Positions 44,641-56,415 of a stretch of DNA of 64,000 nt are shown here, piece by piece; positions within the stretch are counted from its first letter, which is position 1; each line of letters begins with the position of its first letter. Source of the DNA: Lycium barbarum (lineage: Eukaryota; Streptophyta; Magnoliopsida; Solanales; Solanaceae); assembly GCF_019175385.1 (NCBI RefSeq), contig NC_083339.1, positions 110,159,601 through 110,223,600 on the forward strand, read 5' to 3'. The position numbers and the translations under genes are program-made. Below the pieces are notes generated by a model that saw only the letters and a program-made list of their open reading frames with translations, searched no databases and was not told the DNA's origin.

Positions 44641-47600
44641 ATTGAGCATGATTATTGATGTGATTCATGCATTGCACGCACTCTCATTTTCATGATACAC
44701 TGTTGAGATATTGATGATATTTGATGAAATACTTGATGAGCTGGGCTCATTTTTACTTGAGTGACGTGAGATGGCTGATGTCCGATGTTCATCCCGAAAT
44801 CGTTAATTGAGTGAAATTGATACTTGATAAAACGTTTTTGCTTGAGTGACGTGAGAGTCCGATGATTAATTCCGGAATCGTTGATTGCATAGCTGATATC
44901 TGATGATTAGTTTTGGAATCGTTGATAGTGCATGGACTCCGCGAGTCCCCCAGAGTGGTGCTGGTGAGAACCCCCCGTGGGCAAAGATTCGAGGTCCCGT
45001 ATGTCTATTGGGCAAAGATCTGAGACGGGTGGCACTTAGACTTCATGAGTCACACTGGGTTGTGCTATCGAGACGTCGATATTTTCGTCTGGAGTACATG
45101 TGTACACCGCATTTGTATGGCATTGCATTGCATCCATATATTATTGCATTGCATTGCACCATAGGTTGTGATTGAGATGCTTGGTGTTGTACTTGTGATG
45201 TCGAATTCGGACTTGATGTATTCAGAATTGGCATGTTTGGGATTAGATGCTTTACTTAGGCAACACGTGTAGTTGGATTCGATTTCATTTGATTTATACT
45301 TGTTAATTTGTACTTGTTGAATTATCCCGTAGAACCCTCCGTAAAATCAGTTACTTGATTGGTTTCTAAGTGATGTAGGATAAAAGGTGTTATAATGATG
45401 AGTTGACTCCTAGACTAAAATGAACGATCTAATGATTTATGTATTGGGGAATTGCACTTGTGATGTTTGACTTGTAGTTATTAGAGAGCAGTTTTGATTT
45501 AAGGGTATTGATGTTATGATGCGCGGTAGATAGACGTATGACTTAATTTAGTGATTGTCATGGTTGTTTGTGAATTCTTTTACTAATATGTGTTACTAAC
45601 CATTGTCGGCCTAGGATACTTACTCAGTACACATGGATTGTACTGATATTGCACTTGCTACACCCTTTTTGGGGTGTATATTGTTTCAGGTGGTTGATTG
45701 TGATATGAAGCGGAAATGTGCGGTGCCTATCTAGAAGGCCTCCTCCCACTTCATTTCGGGATGGAGGTTAAGTCTTAGAATGTAGTGGTAATCTGAAATC
45801 ATTAGTCGTTCTTGTACTAGTCTAGACCAGGTCATGGGAAGTTGGATCGGTTTGTAATCATTATATTTGTTGTAATCTCATAAATACTTGGGTTTATTAA
45901 TCATATTATGAAGTTTCGTTGTCATTTCTAAATATCTATTGGTTATAATGATTACTCTTTGCTTAATTGATGTGTTATTCGATAGAGGGTTCAGCTACCG
46001 AGGTGGGAAAGGTAGGTGCCCGCGCGGTCCTAAAATGGGTCGTGACAAACACGAATCTATATTCGCAGAACAAGTCATCTCCTATGTTATAGCATCTAAA
46101 CCCAACTGTGCCAAGTCTCAACATAATCAATCTGAAACAGTACATCACAATAGTATTACAACGAGTCATCACCTATGTTATAGCATCTAAGCCCAACTGT
46201 GCCAAGTCTCAGTATATCAACACCGAATTCGTATATCACAATGGTATCATAATAAATCACAGGAAGCCAAATGATACAATGCAATACAATAATGCTTGAA
46301 GTGTGAATGCAATGCATATGCACCGTACACATGTACTCTGATGATGAAACATTACATCTCGGCAGTACAACTCATGGTTGGACCCGCGAAGTCCATGTAT
46401 CTAACGGTTCCAGCAACAACCTCGGCAACCGCTACCTCACGATTCCTACATCAACCTCGACAATCGCTACACTCATACCTCGATTTTGGGATAAACATCG
46501 GACATCGGTCCTTACTTCACTCTCATCCAACTGAGCCTAGCTCGTAACAATATTTTCTCAAGCATCATCAATGTATCAACAGTATATCATTAAGGATGAA
46601 AATGCATGCAATGTATGAGTTCAATGTCAATAATCAAATTAGTATCACAAGTACCATGTATGGGCACACCAACAATATCAATAAAAAGGCTATACAATAA
46701 GCCACAATAGAATCACAACTCTCAACAGTACTTTCCAGGGCACATAAGCAATATCAATGATAAGGCTACAAAATAAGCCACAATAGAATCATAACTCTCA
46801 ACAGTACCTCCCAGGGCACACAAGTAATATCAATGATAAAGCTACACAATAAGCCACAATGGAATCACTATTCTCATCTCAATATCAATCAAGTAAAGTA
46901 CCGCAATATCATAGCCCCGATACATCTCTAATCACCAATATTCATGTCTCAACATGACAATGAGCCAATAACTAAATAGAACAAGACAAGTCAACAACAC
47001 AATGGGGTGGGCCCCCAAATGATACAACAAGGCCCAACCTAAGACAATATCCAACCCAACTTCATACCCGAAGGTTTACATGCATTCTCCGACAATATCA
47101 TCTAAACATACGCTTCGCTAATTGAAGTCTCACCATAAGGTAAACCATAACCTACCTGAAAAGCCTAACAACAAATCTCCAACAGTCAAACCTTGGTCTT
47201 GCCCTTCCTTTGTGCCTCGTGATGATGAAAGTCTAATCATATCCAGATATGAAATTAGAATCGAGAAGAAAATACCCAAATAACCATATTCCTAATCAAG
47301 TTTCAAACCCTTACTCATGGAATGGGGAAAATGAGGGAATTCGAAGAATACCCATGATACTCTTAGAAGAATTTCGGATCAAAAAGTTAGTTCAAAAACC
47401 CATTCCCAACCTCAAGGGGCAAAATGGTCATTTCATAAGGAAATCGGGTTCAATAAGGTCAAATTATTAATATAGGAAGTCATACAAACCCAATGGTACT
47501 CATATTGACATACTTTAAATCCGAACCCAAAAAGTCTCCAAAAATAGGAATCCGAGCCACAAAGGGCAAAATAGAAAATTTAGTTCAAAATCAGTTTACC

Positions 47601-49114
47601 CATTACTTATGGAGCCTATATATCAAAAATGAGTGAAATCCATTCATTAATTCATGTTTAATTGAAGAAAAACCAAGTTCAAGCCTACGGTTTCAAAACC
47701 CCAATTTACCTCCCTTAATTCAAGAATCTTAGCATGAAAAATCCTACTAAACGATGATATAGTAATAAAAAGGTGTTTGTAATCTTACCCAAATGATAAT
47801 TCTTGAAATAGTCACTTCAATTCTTCCAAGATCGAGCTTTTAAGATTGTGAGAAACCTCAAGCAAATAATAAGAACGAGAACACCCAGCTGTCCGACCCA
47901 TTTCTGGTGCTATAACGACCCCAAAGCTCACTTATAATAATTCCAATAGAGTCCTTGCGAAATTTCACTCAAGTTAGGCTTTTGAATCACATCATTTGGC
48001 CTTAAAATGAGTGAGATATGGCTGTTTTAATTTTTGGCAGAACTCAGAAATTTAAAGGACGATCTCAGTGGCAATTTCGTAATTTGCAGCAAAACACACC
48101 AGACAATAAATTTTTAGTAAAATGCCCATATCTCCCTCATACGATGGCGAAACGCGATGATTCCTGTTGCTACAGTTCTGAAATTACAATATGGATCTAA
48201 CGGTTCAATCGAAACACAAATCAAAACTCGTTTGTTCATTGTGGTACCCTTTTTGCTCAAAACAGTGTTGAAACAAAAAACGAACACCATACAACCCAAA
48301 CACATTCGGAACTCACCGGAATCTAACCAAAATTTTTGGACAAGTCCAAAATCATCATACGAAACTACTTGAACTCTCAAAACATTCGAACGGGACCGTC
48401 TTGACTCGATGTTGACTGTGGTCAACTCCAAATCATACCAAAAGCTAGTTTCTCAACCAACCACCCAAATCACACCCGAACCTCTCGGGAACCGAACCAA
48501 AGGCTCAACTAAGTCATAAATGACATTGTGGACATGATGGAATTGTCGGAATTCGATTACGGGTACGTTTACCCAAAAGTTAACTTTTGATCAAACTTCT
48601 CAAACTTAAGCCTTCAAAATTTCAAAACTTAGATTTTCTTCTTCGATCCTCATCCGATCACCTCGAGAATGGAGTCACCCTTCCCTACAAGTCATAAACA
48701 TCACAACAAAGCTAACAGAAACAAAAAAAATCTCGGATCCAGGTCTAATTTCTTCCCATGACCATCTTTTCACCATAAATAGGCATACTAAACATTAACC
48801 GACTTAATTGTCAAAAACCAACCAGACGAACTCTAAAATTAGCCTCGTCAATGTCTACAGATCATAACTAATATTTCAAATCTAACGGAATCTTCAGATT
48901 GACAATCAGATCACGTTTTCCCAAAGTAAACAATTTATCCAAATAATTGAATGCCGGAATTTCCAAAGTGAAACCTTCACTCGAAGTGAACCAAATGATA
49001 TTCGTTTGACTTTAAATTTGTCTAGCAAGTTAAAATAATTATAACGGAGCTTCTTTAATAGACGACACACAAACTAGAGAACCGGTTCTCAAAACGATCG
49101 ACCCGGTCGTTACA

Positions 49115-49716
49115 TCAAAGTTGTCACCTCTAGTAATTTCAACACTTGACATTCAAGTGTTGTAATTACTAGATGTGACAACTTTGACAATCCAAGCTCA
49201 AAGCCCACTTGAAATTGTGATTAAATTAAATAAGTTGGGTCCAAACTTACAAGAAAAACCACTTAATAGTTAGCTTAATCATAAATTTAAGTGGACTTTG
49301 ACTTGGGCTGGTCAAAGTTGTCATCTCTAGTAATTTCAACACTTGACATTCAAGTGTTGTAGTTACTAGATGTGACAACTTTGACCATCCAAGCTCAAAG
49401 CCCACTTAAAAATTGTGGTTTAGTTGACTAGTTTGGGTCCAAAATTACAAAAAAAAACCCACTTAATAATTAACTTAATCATAAATTTAAGTGGGATTTG
49501 ACTTGGGCTGGTCAAAGTTGTCACCTTTAGTAATTTCAACACTTGACATTCAAGTGTTGTAATTACTAGATGTGACAACTTTGACCATCCAAGCTTAAAT
49601 CTCACTTAAATTTGTGATTAAGTTAATCAATTTGGGTCCAAAATTACCAACAAAAAAAAACCAACTTCATAATTAACTTAATAATAAATTTAAGTGGGCT
49701 TTGACTTGGGCTGGTC
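49115..49716. repeat. ~200-bp palindromic tandem array, right part
   Basis: Three units (anchor GTCAAAG/GTCATG at about 49114, 49311, 49511 and 49714). Each unit is itself nearly palindromic over about 150 bp. Its centre is CAACACTTGACATTCAAGTGTTG, with flanking AGTAATT/AATTACT, GTTGTCACC/TGTGACAAC and AAGCCCA/TGGGCTT arms. Single strands could fold into long hairpins. The array ends exactly before the mudrA frame. Confidence 0.88.
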
Positions 49717-49758
49717 ATGACTGATTTTCTTAAAACAAAATATCTTCAGGCACCATTA

Positions 49759-50496
49759 ATGGGGGACTCAATAATAATAGGTGTTGATTGGCATGGTGAA
49801 TGGATCGAGAAGAACAATCAATATATTTGGCGATGGAAGAGTAGTCACATGTTAGAGACAATAGCGATGACTGTCCAAAGAGATGTTGAGTTTGATGATT
49901 TTGTGAACTTAATCGTCACCTATTGTGAATTAACTTCTGAACCGAAAGACCTTGTCATTACTTACATGCATAGCTCTTTTGAAAATCAGAGGTTCTTTCC
50001 TTTTAAGATAACCGATCAGGCTCATTTGCGTACTTATTTGAATGATGTAGCTAGGACCATTTTAAGGGTATACGTGGTTGGAAGCCCGGTAGAGAACCAT
50101 AATTTAGCTCAAGACCAACAAGATGTGTTAAATGATAAATTGGATGGGGTGGATATGGATATTCCATATAATAGAAGTGGGGGTGAGTCGATTCCTATAC
50201 CCGAAGTTGCGAGTAATATATCGTGTGATGCACAATCGTCACAGTCCAGCCATGTTCAAGATGATGAAGCAAGTTTTTATAAAGGAATGTCATTCAATTT
50301 GCGCACTTTGTATTGCTTTAGATGTGTACATCCGGAGTGCAAGTGGTGGCTGAGGGATGTGAAGCTATTAAGTTCTAGTAAACCCGGAAGAAGGTGTACA
50401 AAGAGGAGGCGTGGAATTGTGGAATCATTGCCAATGAGTAAAAACAAATGCTTCTTATGCAAAACAACTGGCCACAAAAAAACATGTCCCAACTGA
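49759..50496 (+). CDS. Shortened mudrA-like protein: N-terminal region plus zinc knuckle, no DDE core
   Basis: Open frame of 245 aa from ATG 49759 (open back to an ATG at 49717, but TTCAG at 49746-49750 is a good splice acceptor, and SIIIGVDWHGEWIE is how MURA-type N-termini begin). Residues 1-115 fit the mudrA N-terminal region (GEW, DVEFDDFVNLIV, PKDLVITYMHSS, LRTYLNDVARTIL). Residues 170-210 (SFYKGMSF.., CVHPECKWWLRDVKL) fit the WRKY-GCM1-like zinc domain. The frame then jumps to the C-terminal tail KPGRRCTKRRRG and a knuckle CFLCKTTGHKKTC, with three rather than four residues between His and the last Cys. The DDE catalytic domain, which should lie between, is absent. The product could bind DNA but not transpose. 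It is convergent to the ULP1-like remnant. Expression is unknown; it could also be a pseudogene that happens to stay open. Confidence 0.75.
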   Translation: MGDSIIIGVDWHGEWIEKNNQYIWRWKSSHMLETIAMTVQRDVEFDDFVNLIVTYCELTSEPKDLVITYMHSSFENQRFFPFKITDQAHLRTYLNDVARTILRVYVVGSPVENHNLAQDQQDVLNDKLDGVDMDIPYNRSGGESIPIPEVASNISCDAQSSQSSHVQDDEASFYKGMSFNLRTLYCFRCVHPECKWWLRDVKLLSSSKPGRRCTKRRRGIVESLPMSKNKCFLCKTTGHKKTCPN

Positions 50497-50659
50497 AATG
50501 CTCCATAGTTATAAATTGCATTGTGTTGTAATAATAGTTATCTGTTGGAACTTTATGACATTTTAATGTTATTCTTTCTTATCATGGTAATTTATGTTCT
50601 TGGTGTTTGTGAACTTGATTTATATGATATGTTGATCGTGTTCAAATCACAAATGTGTG

Positions 50660-50960
50660 TATTCTTGTTAATACATTGTTGTACAGTTTCCAACAAGTAA
50701 TGATTTTGTTTCAACAGCTCTGTAACTTGTTGAGTTTTATCCAATAAGTAACAGGACTTGTTACAACAACTAGTAACTTGTTGTATTTTATCCAACAACT
50801 GAAAGGCCTTGTTGCAGCAACTAGTAAGTTGTTGAATATATTACAAAAAATGGGAGTTTTTAAGAAGTATAAAATCTGTTGCAGCAACTAAGTTACATGT
50901 TGGGGTTTTTCCAACTAGTGAAGTGACTTGTTACAGAAACTGGGTAACTTGTTGTGTTTT
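50660..50960. repeat. TTGTTG..CAACA half-palindrome repeats
   Basis: Irregular copies of AACTTGTTG, CAACAACTAGTAACTTGTTG and TTTATCCAACAA downstream of the mudrA-like frame. They are related in wording to the satellite at 40735-42140, at lower order. Confidence 0.7.
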
Positions 50961-50997
50961 ATCCCACAAGAGTAAGAACTTGTTCAACAACTTACTC

Positions 50998-51165
50998 AGT
51001 TGCTGCAATAGATACTATACTTGGTGCAACAGATACTACAGTTGTTGCAACTGATATTACACTTGCTGCAACAGATACTACAGTACTTGCAACTGATACT
51101 ACACTTGCTGCAACAGATACTACAGTTGCTGCAACAGATACTACACTTGCTGCAACAACTATTGC
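50998..51165. repeat. 21-bp minisatellite (eight units)
   Basis: Eight units of the form ACTTGCTGCAACAGATACTAC, alternating with AGTTGTTGCAACTGATATTAC-like units. Because 21 is a multiple of three, several frames stay open on both strands and encode heptad-like peptides (TLAATDT, TVVATDI). There is no start context or homology, so it is treated as non-coding. Confidence 0.9.
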
Positions 51166-51173
51166 TTGGTTCA

Positions 51174-51551
51174 CTCATATTTAGTGATCAACAAAGGAAA
51201 TCAACCATATTTAGTGATCAATATATATACTTAATCAATTTAATGGTGTTTTGAGTCAGGCTAGATGATCAACTAAGTCCACTACACACTAAATGGAGTG
51301 ATCATTATAGTGAATTGATGTGAACTACTTTATTTACTCATATTTAGTGACAAACAATAAAAAATCAACCATATTTAGGGATCAATATATATATATATAC
51401 TTAATCAATTTGATAGTGTTTTGAGTCAGGATAGATGATCAACTAAGTCCACTATGCACTAAATGGAGTGATCATTAGAGTGAATTGATGTGAACTACTT
51501 GATTCACCTATATTTAGTGATAAACAATGGAAATCAACCATATTTAGGGAT

Positions 51552-51609
<58 letters not shown>

Positions 51610-51751
51610 TTAATCAATTTGATGGTGTTTTGAGTCAGGATAGATGATCAACTAAGTCCACTACGTATTAAATGTAGTGATCATTAGAGTGAATTGATGT
51701 GATTCACCCATATTTAGTGATAAATAATGGAAATCAACCATATTTAGCGAT

Positions 51752-51819
<68 letters not shown>

Positions 51820-51960
51820 TAATATCTTTAATGGATTAGACAGTAATTTCATGGATTAGATGGGCAATTCTAAGTGTATTCTTCCTAAATTGAGTGATCA
51901 TTAGAATGATTTGATGTAAAGTACTTAATTCACATCAAATTTAGTGATAAATAAAGGAAT
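51174..51960. repeat. ~165-200-bp tandem repeat with TA expansions
   Basis: At least four units anchored by CATATTTAGTGA, ATCAACCATATTTAG, TTTTGAGTCAGGATAG and AACTAAGTCCACTA. TA runs inside the units grow from a few copies (51226, 51390) to long arrays (51554-51608 and 51755-51819). Confidence 0.88.
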
Positions 51961-51989
51961 TCAGTGTTATTCAACATAAACAAAAGAGT

Positions 51990-52335
51990 AATCTGTTGAA
52001 ACAACTAATCAACTTGTTTAAGCAGATTAATAACTTGTCTAAACAGATTAGTAATTTGTTGCAATTTCTTCAACAACTGTGTGATCTATTGCAATCATTT
52101 AAGCTATTTGTTTAAACAGATTAGTAATTTTTTTAAACAGATTAGTAATTTGTTGCAACTTCTTCAACAACTGTATGATCTGGTGCAATCATTTAAGTAA
52201 CTTGTTTAAACAGATTAGTAACTTATTTAAACAGATTAGTAACTCATTGGAACGGATTAGTAACTTGTTGAAACAGATTAGTAATTTGCTGCAACTTCTT
52301 CAACAACTGTATGATCTGTTGCAACAATTAGTAAG
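51990..52335. repeat. AACAGATTAGTAACTTGTT repeats
   Basis: Tandem units of about 18-20 bp (AACAGATTAGTAACTTGTTT) interspersed with TTGCAACTTCTTCAACAACTGT blocks repeating at ~120 bp. Non-coding; chance leucine/asparagine frames occur. Confidence 0.8.
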
Positions 52336-53159
52336 TAAAATAAATAAGTTCGTAAACATTATTCATAAATAATATAAAGGACAAAAAAAAAACAGAAATT
52401 GTTCAACAACCACCTTCGCTCCAAATACCACAACTTAAGTAATAATTTGTTAAACAGCCACCTCAGGGCTCCAAGACTTTATCTATCACACCCACTGCCC
52501 ACCGTCACTGCATCCTCGCCACTAAGTTGTCGCATAATAGAGTCTCAGGCTTAATAATATTAGTGCCGGTAAGCAAGTGCTCAATAAAAGCAAGTGAATA
52601 CGATCCGCATGCCTTTGCAGTGTCATTGCGGGGGAGATTCTCCTTCTGCACAAATTCCCAAGTTTTGTTAAGCAGCTTTTCAGGAAAGTGTTCAAACATG
52701 CTACTCTGCTTCAGTAGCTTCGGCCATAATTCAATGACTGGCTAGATGTGCATGAAGAACTCATCATCTTGGATTTGTGGGAGGTTTCAATCATACACAT
52801 TTATCACCCCCTCTCAATTATGAACTCGAGGGTGACAAACTGTCTGACATTTATGCTCATGATAGTAAGCACCTTTTTGGCACCAACTCACTCGCGGCCA
52901 CCTCTGGCTGGTATAGTACCTCTACAATACACGAATACATCATCATCCCATATAAAAGCATCAAGCATTTGCTTGAATTGAATAGCTTCCGACTATGTGC
53001 TTTCATCCGACAACTCTTTGTACCGCTTGAGCATGATATTGTAGAAGTTGAGATCTGAGATTATATCTGTGGAAGCATAGTGCTCAGTGAAAGTTCTTTG
53101 CCTCACACACATTAGGAACATAATTTCATCTACATACTGCATTAAAAGTATAAAAAGGC

Positions 53160-53480
53160 CAGTCACTTTATGCAACGAGTAGGTTACTTTCTACAACAAA
53201 TAGATACTAGTTGCAACAAAAAGATAACTTCATACTATTTTACACCTTAGACAAACTGAAGCTGCATCCAACAACTAAGTGAGTTGAACACTTGTTGCAA
53301 CAAGTACCCTACTTGTTGCAACAACTTACTTAGTTGTTGGATGCAGCTTCAGTTTGGCTCTGTTTCATCCAACTGCTGTAAACAATATCCAACAAATGAG
53401 TGAATTGTTGCAACAAGTTATATAGTTGTTGCAACAAGTTATATACTTGTTGCAACAACTATATAACTTGCTACAACTAA
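53160..53480. repeat. Palindromic repeat cluster in ULP1 intron
   Basis: Copies of ACTTGTTGCAACAAGT and TTGTTGCAACAACT at about 53288-53335 and 53405-53470, with CAACTAAGTGAGTTG and AAACTGAAGCTGCATCCAACA wording shared with the satellite at 40735-42140. They lie between exon-like pieces of the ULP1 remnant. Confidence 0.85.
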
Positions 53481-54339
53481 TACATCCAAAATAAGACTTG
53501 TTTCAACAAAAATGAGTATTGTTTTGAAACTTACACTGCCCAGCCAACAATCTTCCATGCTTGTCATTATCTTGAAGTCTTCAACCTTAAATTCATGCAT
53601 TACATACATTGTACCCTTGCTCTTTTTGGGGAATTTTTCAAGCTTTTTCTGTTTTTGAGCATCTGCATGTTTGTACTCATTTACCTTTTTTAGATCAACA
53701 TCAACAACTGCCTTATGGGGTGTAGCAGATTTCCTTGACCTAATATCGGCAAGTGCCTTGGAAATTGCTTTTCCCCTCTTGCGAACGCGAATAGGATTAT
53801 AGGGTGAGGTAAGCTTCTTGGATGGACTGACACCTCTGTTGGATATCAAACTCTGTAAAGCAGAATGTGTCTTTTTGCGCCTGCACCAACTCTTCAACAT
53901 TTTTTATCAAATCATCAATTCTCCGCTTGCAAGATGTGCATTCACAAGCACATTTCTATGTGCCGACACCAACAAAGGAAAATCTACCACCAAATCCACC
54001 ACCACTAACATCACCACCAATTGGAGTTTGTCCACCAATATCTATTATTTTTTCTCCAATAATTTTTGCCGCAACATCATCAACAATAGGTCAACCACCA
54101 GCAATAACACCAACACCACCAGCAACAACACCACCATCACCAACATCAACCACAGTTGATTCCCTTTTGATGGTTGTCACTCCAGTCAATTCTAATTTCA
54201 ACCCTTCAATCAATTTGTCAGGCACAGATTGTAAGGGCCCAATGGCAACAAGGAATGACATCTCTAACTCTCATAGTGTCGGGGCAAGCCATGGGTGCAC
54301 AACCTACAATAACAAAGTAGATATATTAAAATGGTCCTA

Positions 54340-54480
54340 AATAATAAAATGCAACAGGTGACTAGGTTGCTGCAACAGGTGTCATACTTGTTAGACATTG
54401 TCCAACACATAACACAACTTGTTGCAACAGATGTCATACTTGTTGGACATTGCCCAACAGATGACTAAGTTTATTCTATA
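54340..54480. repeat. Palindrome-related repeats in ULP1 intron
   Basis: Units with TTGCTGCAACAGGTGTCATACTTGTT and GACATTGTCCAACA, recurring about every 65 bp. Confidence 0.7.
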
Positions 54481-55984
54481 TACATGTGTTATAAGGCTTA
54501 CCTCTTCCAAAGGGGGGTTAGAAAAATCAACACTCAATCTTGTGTTGCTCTTGGCAGTCAGCCATCTAAGCATTTTTGGAAAGACACTTCTGAAGAATAG
54601 TCTTTCACTTGTTGCCAGATGTGAGGAGTGAATTCAAATGCCCAAGCCTAGAAAATAAGATACTAGCAAAATCAGAATAATGATAGAAATACAAAAAATA
54701 CAAGAAATTGACATTTCAAATACTTTACTATGACAGCCCAAGGGAAGCCATATAGATTGACTGTCTTCACTGTTGGCTTAAACTCTCTCTATAAATAGCC
54801 AATAGTCAACTTAAAGCTTTCTCGGCCCCATCCATGATTGTTGAATGCCTTATAGTCCGAAGTTTAAGCAAACCAAGTGGTATGTTGACACTTGTATCTT
54901 TTTCCATAAGAACACAGTGCACAAATCAAACTAAGCACAAGGACTGCTTATGCTTTTTTAACATGGTTTTGGACAGCAAATCTTCAAGCAGCTTATCCCC
55001 TTTGTAGCTTTTTCCAACTAACTCCACCAAATCAGTCTCACTCTTACCTTTTCCACCCTTTCCTACTTTCTTAGCTTCTTTGGTTGTCTTGCTATTCCAG
55101 TCTGGCTTGTTCAATATAACAGTAGGAAGCTCACAAGGATGACATCTAAGGCTAGTAACTATGGAAAACTCTTTCATGCCAAAGCAAACCTGCATGCCAC
55201 ATTAATTAATCCAAAGCTCATCCTTTGTATCCGAAATAATCCTACGCTTCATAAGCCCGTATACTATTGTCATTTGAAATCGTGCACTGGTCTCTTCAAG
55301 CAGATCCAAATACACCCCAAAACAACTTTTTCTGAAGTAATCTTCCAACTCCTGCATTTTAAGAATTACCCTAAACTTATCGAAGCTCTTGCCCATGCCT
55401 GATTTGACCACAAGATCGACGGTCAAATCATTATTTTCATTCAACGACATCTTCACAGCGTACTTGTCAATACTGAAAACCTTGACTCTATGTCTAATCT
55501 AGTAGAAGATTCTGCAATTAAATTGGCATTCACACTATTTTTCTTCTTTGTTCTTAATTCAACTATGATCGTCAACAAGTGAACTGTATTTTCTGAAGCA
55601 TTATCCTTTTCAGTTTCTTCATCATCTTCATCTTCATCATCTCCTTCATTTCCATCATCAGTTTCTTCAACTTCTAGTTCTTCTTCACTTTGTTCATTTG
55701 TATCTACTGCTTCTTGGCTCTGTACTTCCTCTTTTTCTGAGGATTGATTATCAGTTTGGCTGTCAACTTGACTGTCTCTTTCCTCTTCATTTGCTGATTC
55801 AACAATATATTTTGCTAAATTAGCAAGATTCTCTAATGATGATTACACTCTAGCATTTTTATTATCTCTATGACCCTCAGTTGATTTATTAACTTTTCTT
55901 TTGGCTGGAGACATTTTATCTACACACTGGAGAAAAAAAAAGTTTCAATTGATTAGTGCATCATTCAAAGTAAACAGGCAAAAA

Positions 55985-56415
55985 GAAGTGCAACATTTGA
56001 TTAAACAAAATACAACAAGTAACAGAATTTCCCAACAGCTAAAGAATATGTTGCAACAAGTGATGTAAATGTTGCAACAGGTGAATAGGTTGTTGCAGAA
56101 ACTGAATGAGTTGTTGCAACAAATTCTTCAATTGTTGAATCAGTGATTAAGTTGTTGGATATCTTCGACAAACAGAACCAAATAACTGAAGCTATGTCCA
56201 ACGGATTTGTAGTTGTTGCAACAGATTGTCTACTTGTTGCAACAAGTGTATAACTTGTTGCAACAACTACAAATCTTTCGGATATCTTCTACAAACAGAA
56301 CCAAATAACTGAAGCTATGTCTAACAAATTTGTAGTTGTTGTAACAAATTGTCTACTTGTTGCCACAAGTGTAGAAATTGTTGTAATAATCACAAATTTG
56401 TTGGATATCTTCTAT
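55985..56415. repeat. Palindromic repeat cluster upstream of ULP1
   Basis: Contains ACTTGTTGCAACAAGT at about 56234-56249 and several near-copies in two ~120-bp units sharing ACAAACAGAACCAAATAACTG. It lies 5' of the ULP1 start on the minus strand, so the same motif flanks both MULE genes. Confidence 0.85.

Larger units (their letters stand above)
42788..46047 (+). mobile_element. Ty3/gypsy solo LTR nested in the solo LTR
   Basis: TGTAACGAACA to GTCGTGACA, 3260 bp, flanked by AACAC at 42783-42787 and 46048-46052. The uninterrupted site GTGTTGACTTG is visible in the sister LTR near 1666-1676. The family is related to but distinct from the host LTR. It carries a CCGCTGCAGCGG-type palindrome array (43140-43310) and three ~60-bp GGCATACCCACTGTTGGTA repeats (44490-44640). 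Confidence 0.93.
42250..49114 (-). mobile_element. Ty3/gypsy solo LTR with exact TSD, itself interrupted
   Basis: TGTCACAACCC to GTCGTTACA, flanked by TCAAA at 42245-42249 and 49115-49119; the intact target GGTCAAAGTTGTC is seen in neighbouring repeat units. Without the nested LTR (42788-46047) and its 5-bp TSD copy it is 3600 bp. It is the same family as 1-2140 in inverse orientation. No PBS, PPT or internal region adjoins it, so it is a solo LTR. Tandem ~95-bp units recur at 46060-46260 and ~80-120-bp units at 46660-46870. Confidence 0.92.
52505..55914 (-). pseudogene. ULP1-like (SUMO protease) gene of the MULE, decayed
   Basis: Minus strand, 5' to 3'. (1) 55914-55500: ATG (MSPAKRKV), acidic Glu/Asp stretch, an early TAA. 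(2) 55456-54700: DUF1985, with KYAVKMSL, ELEDYFRKSCFGVYLDL, RFQMTIVYGLMKRR, CFGMKEFSIVTSLRCHP, KKHKQSLCLV and NLYGFPWAV; a TAA at about 55202 separates ELWIN from CGMQVCFG and other stops follow. (3) 53900-53538: basic linker ending at a GTAAG-type donor. (4) 53143 to about 53005: YVDEIMFLMCVRQ, NFYNIMLKRYKEL, after an AG acceptor. (5) about 52880-52505: protease end with INVYD, a stop, ELWPKLLKQ and KACGSYSLAFIEHLL around the catalytic cysteine; the usual Asp before Cys-Gly is Ala. Introns hold the palindromic repeats. ULP1 enzymes remove SUMO; this copy cannot, given its many stops. Confidence 0.82.

Noticed and set aside
45939..46547. Short frames spanning the nested LTR right border
   Set aside because: They cross or abut an exact LTR/TSD junction (46047/46052) and have no homology.
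50954..51254. Four overlapping frames on both strands of the 21-bp minisatellite as a repeat protein
   Set aside because: Open frames follow from the 21-bp period; no start context, homology or extension beyond the repeat.
53818..54340. Thr/Asn/Pro-rich plus-strand frames
   Set aside because: Antisense of the ULP1-like region with ACCACCA-type composition; no domain.
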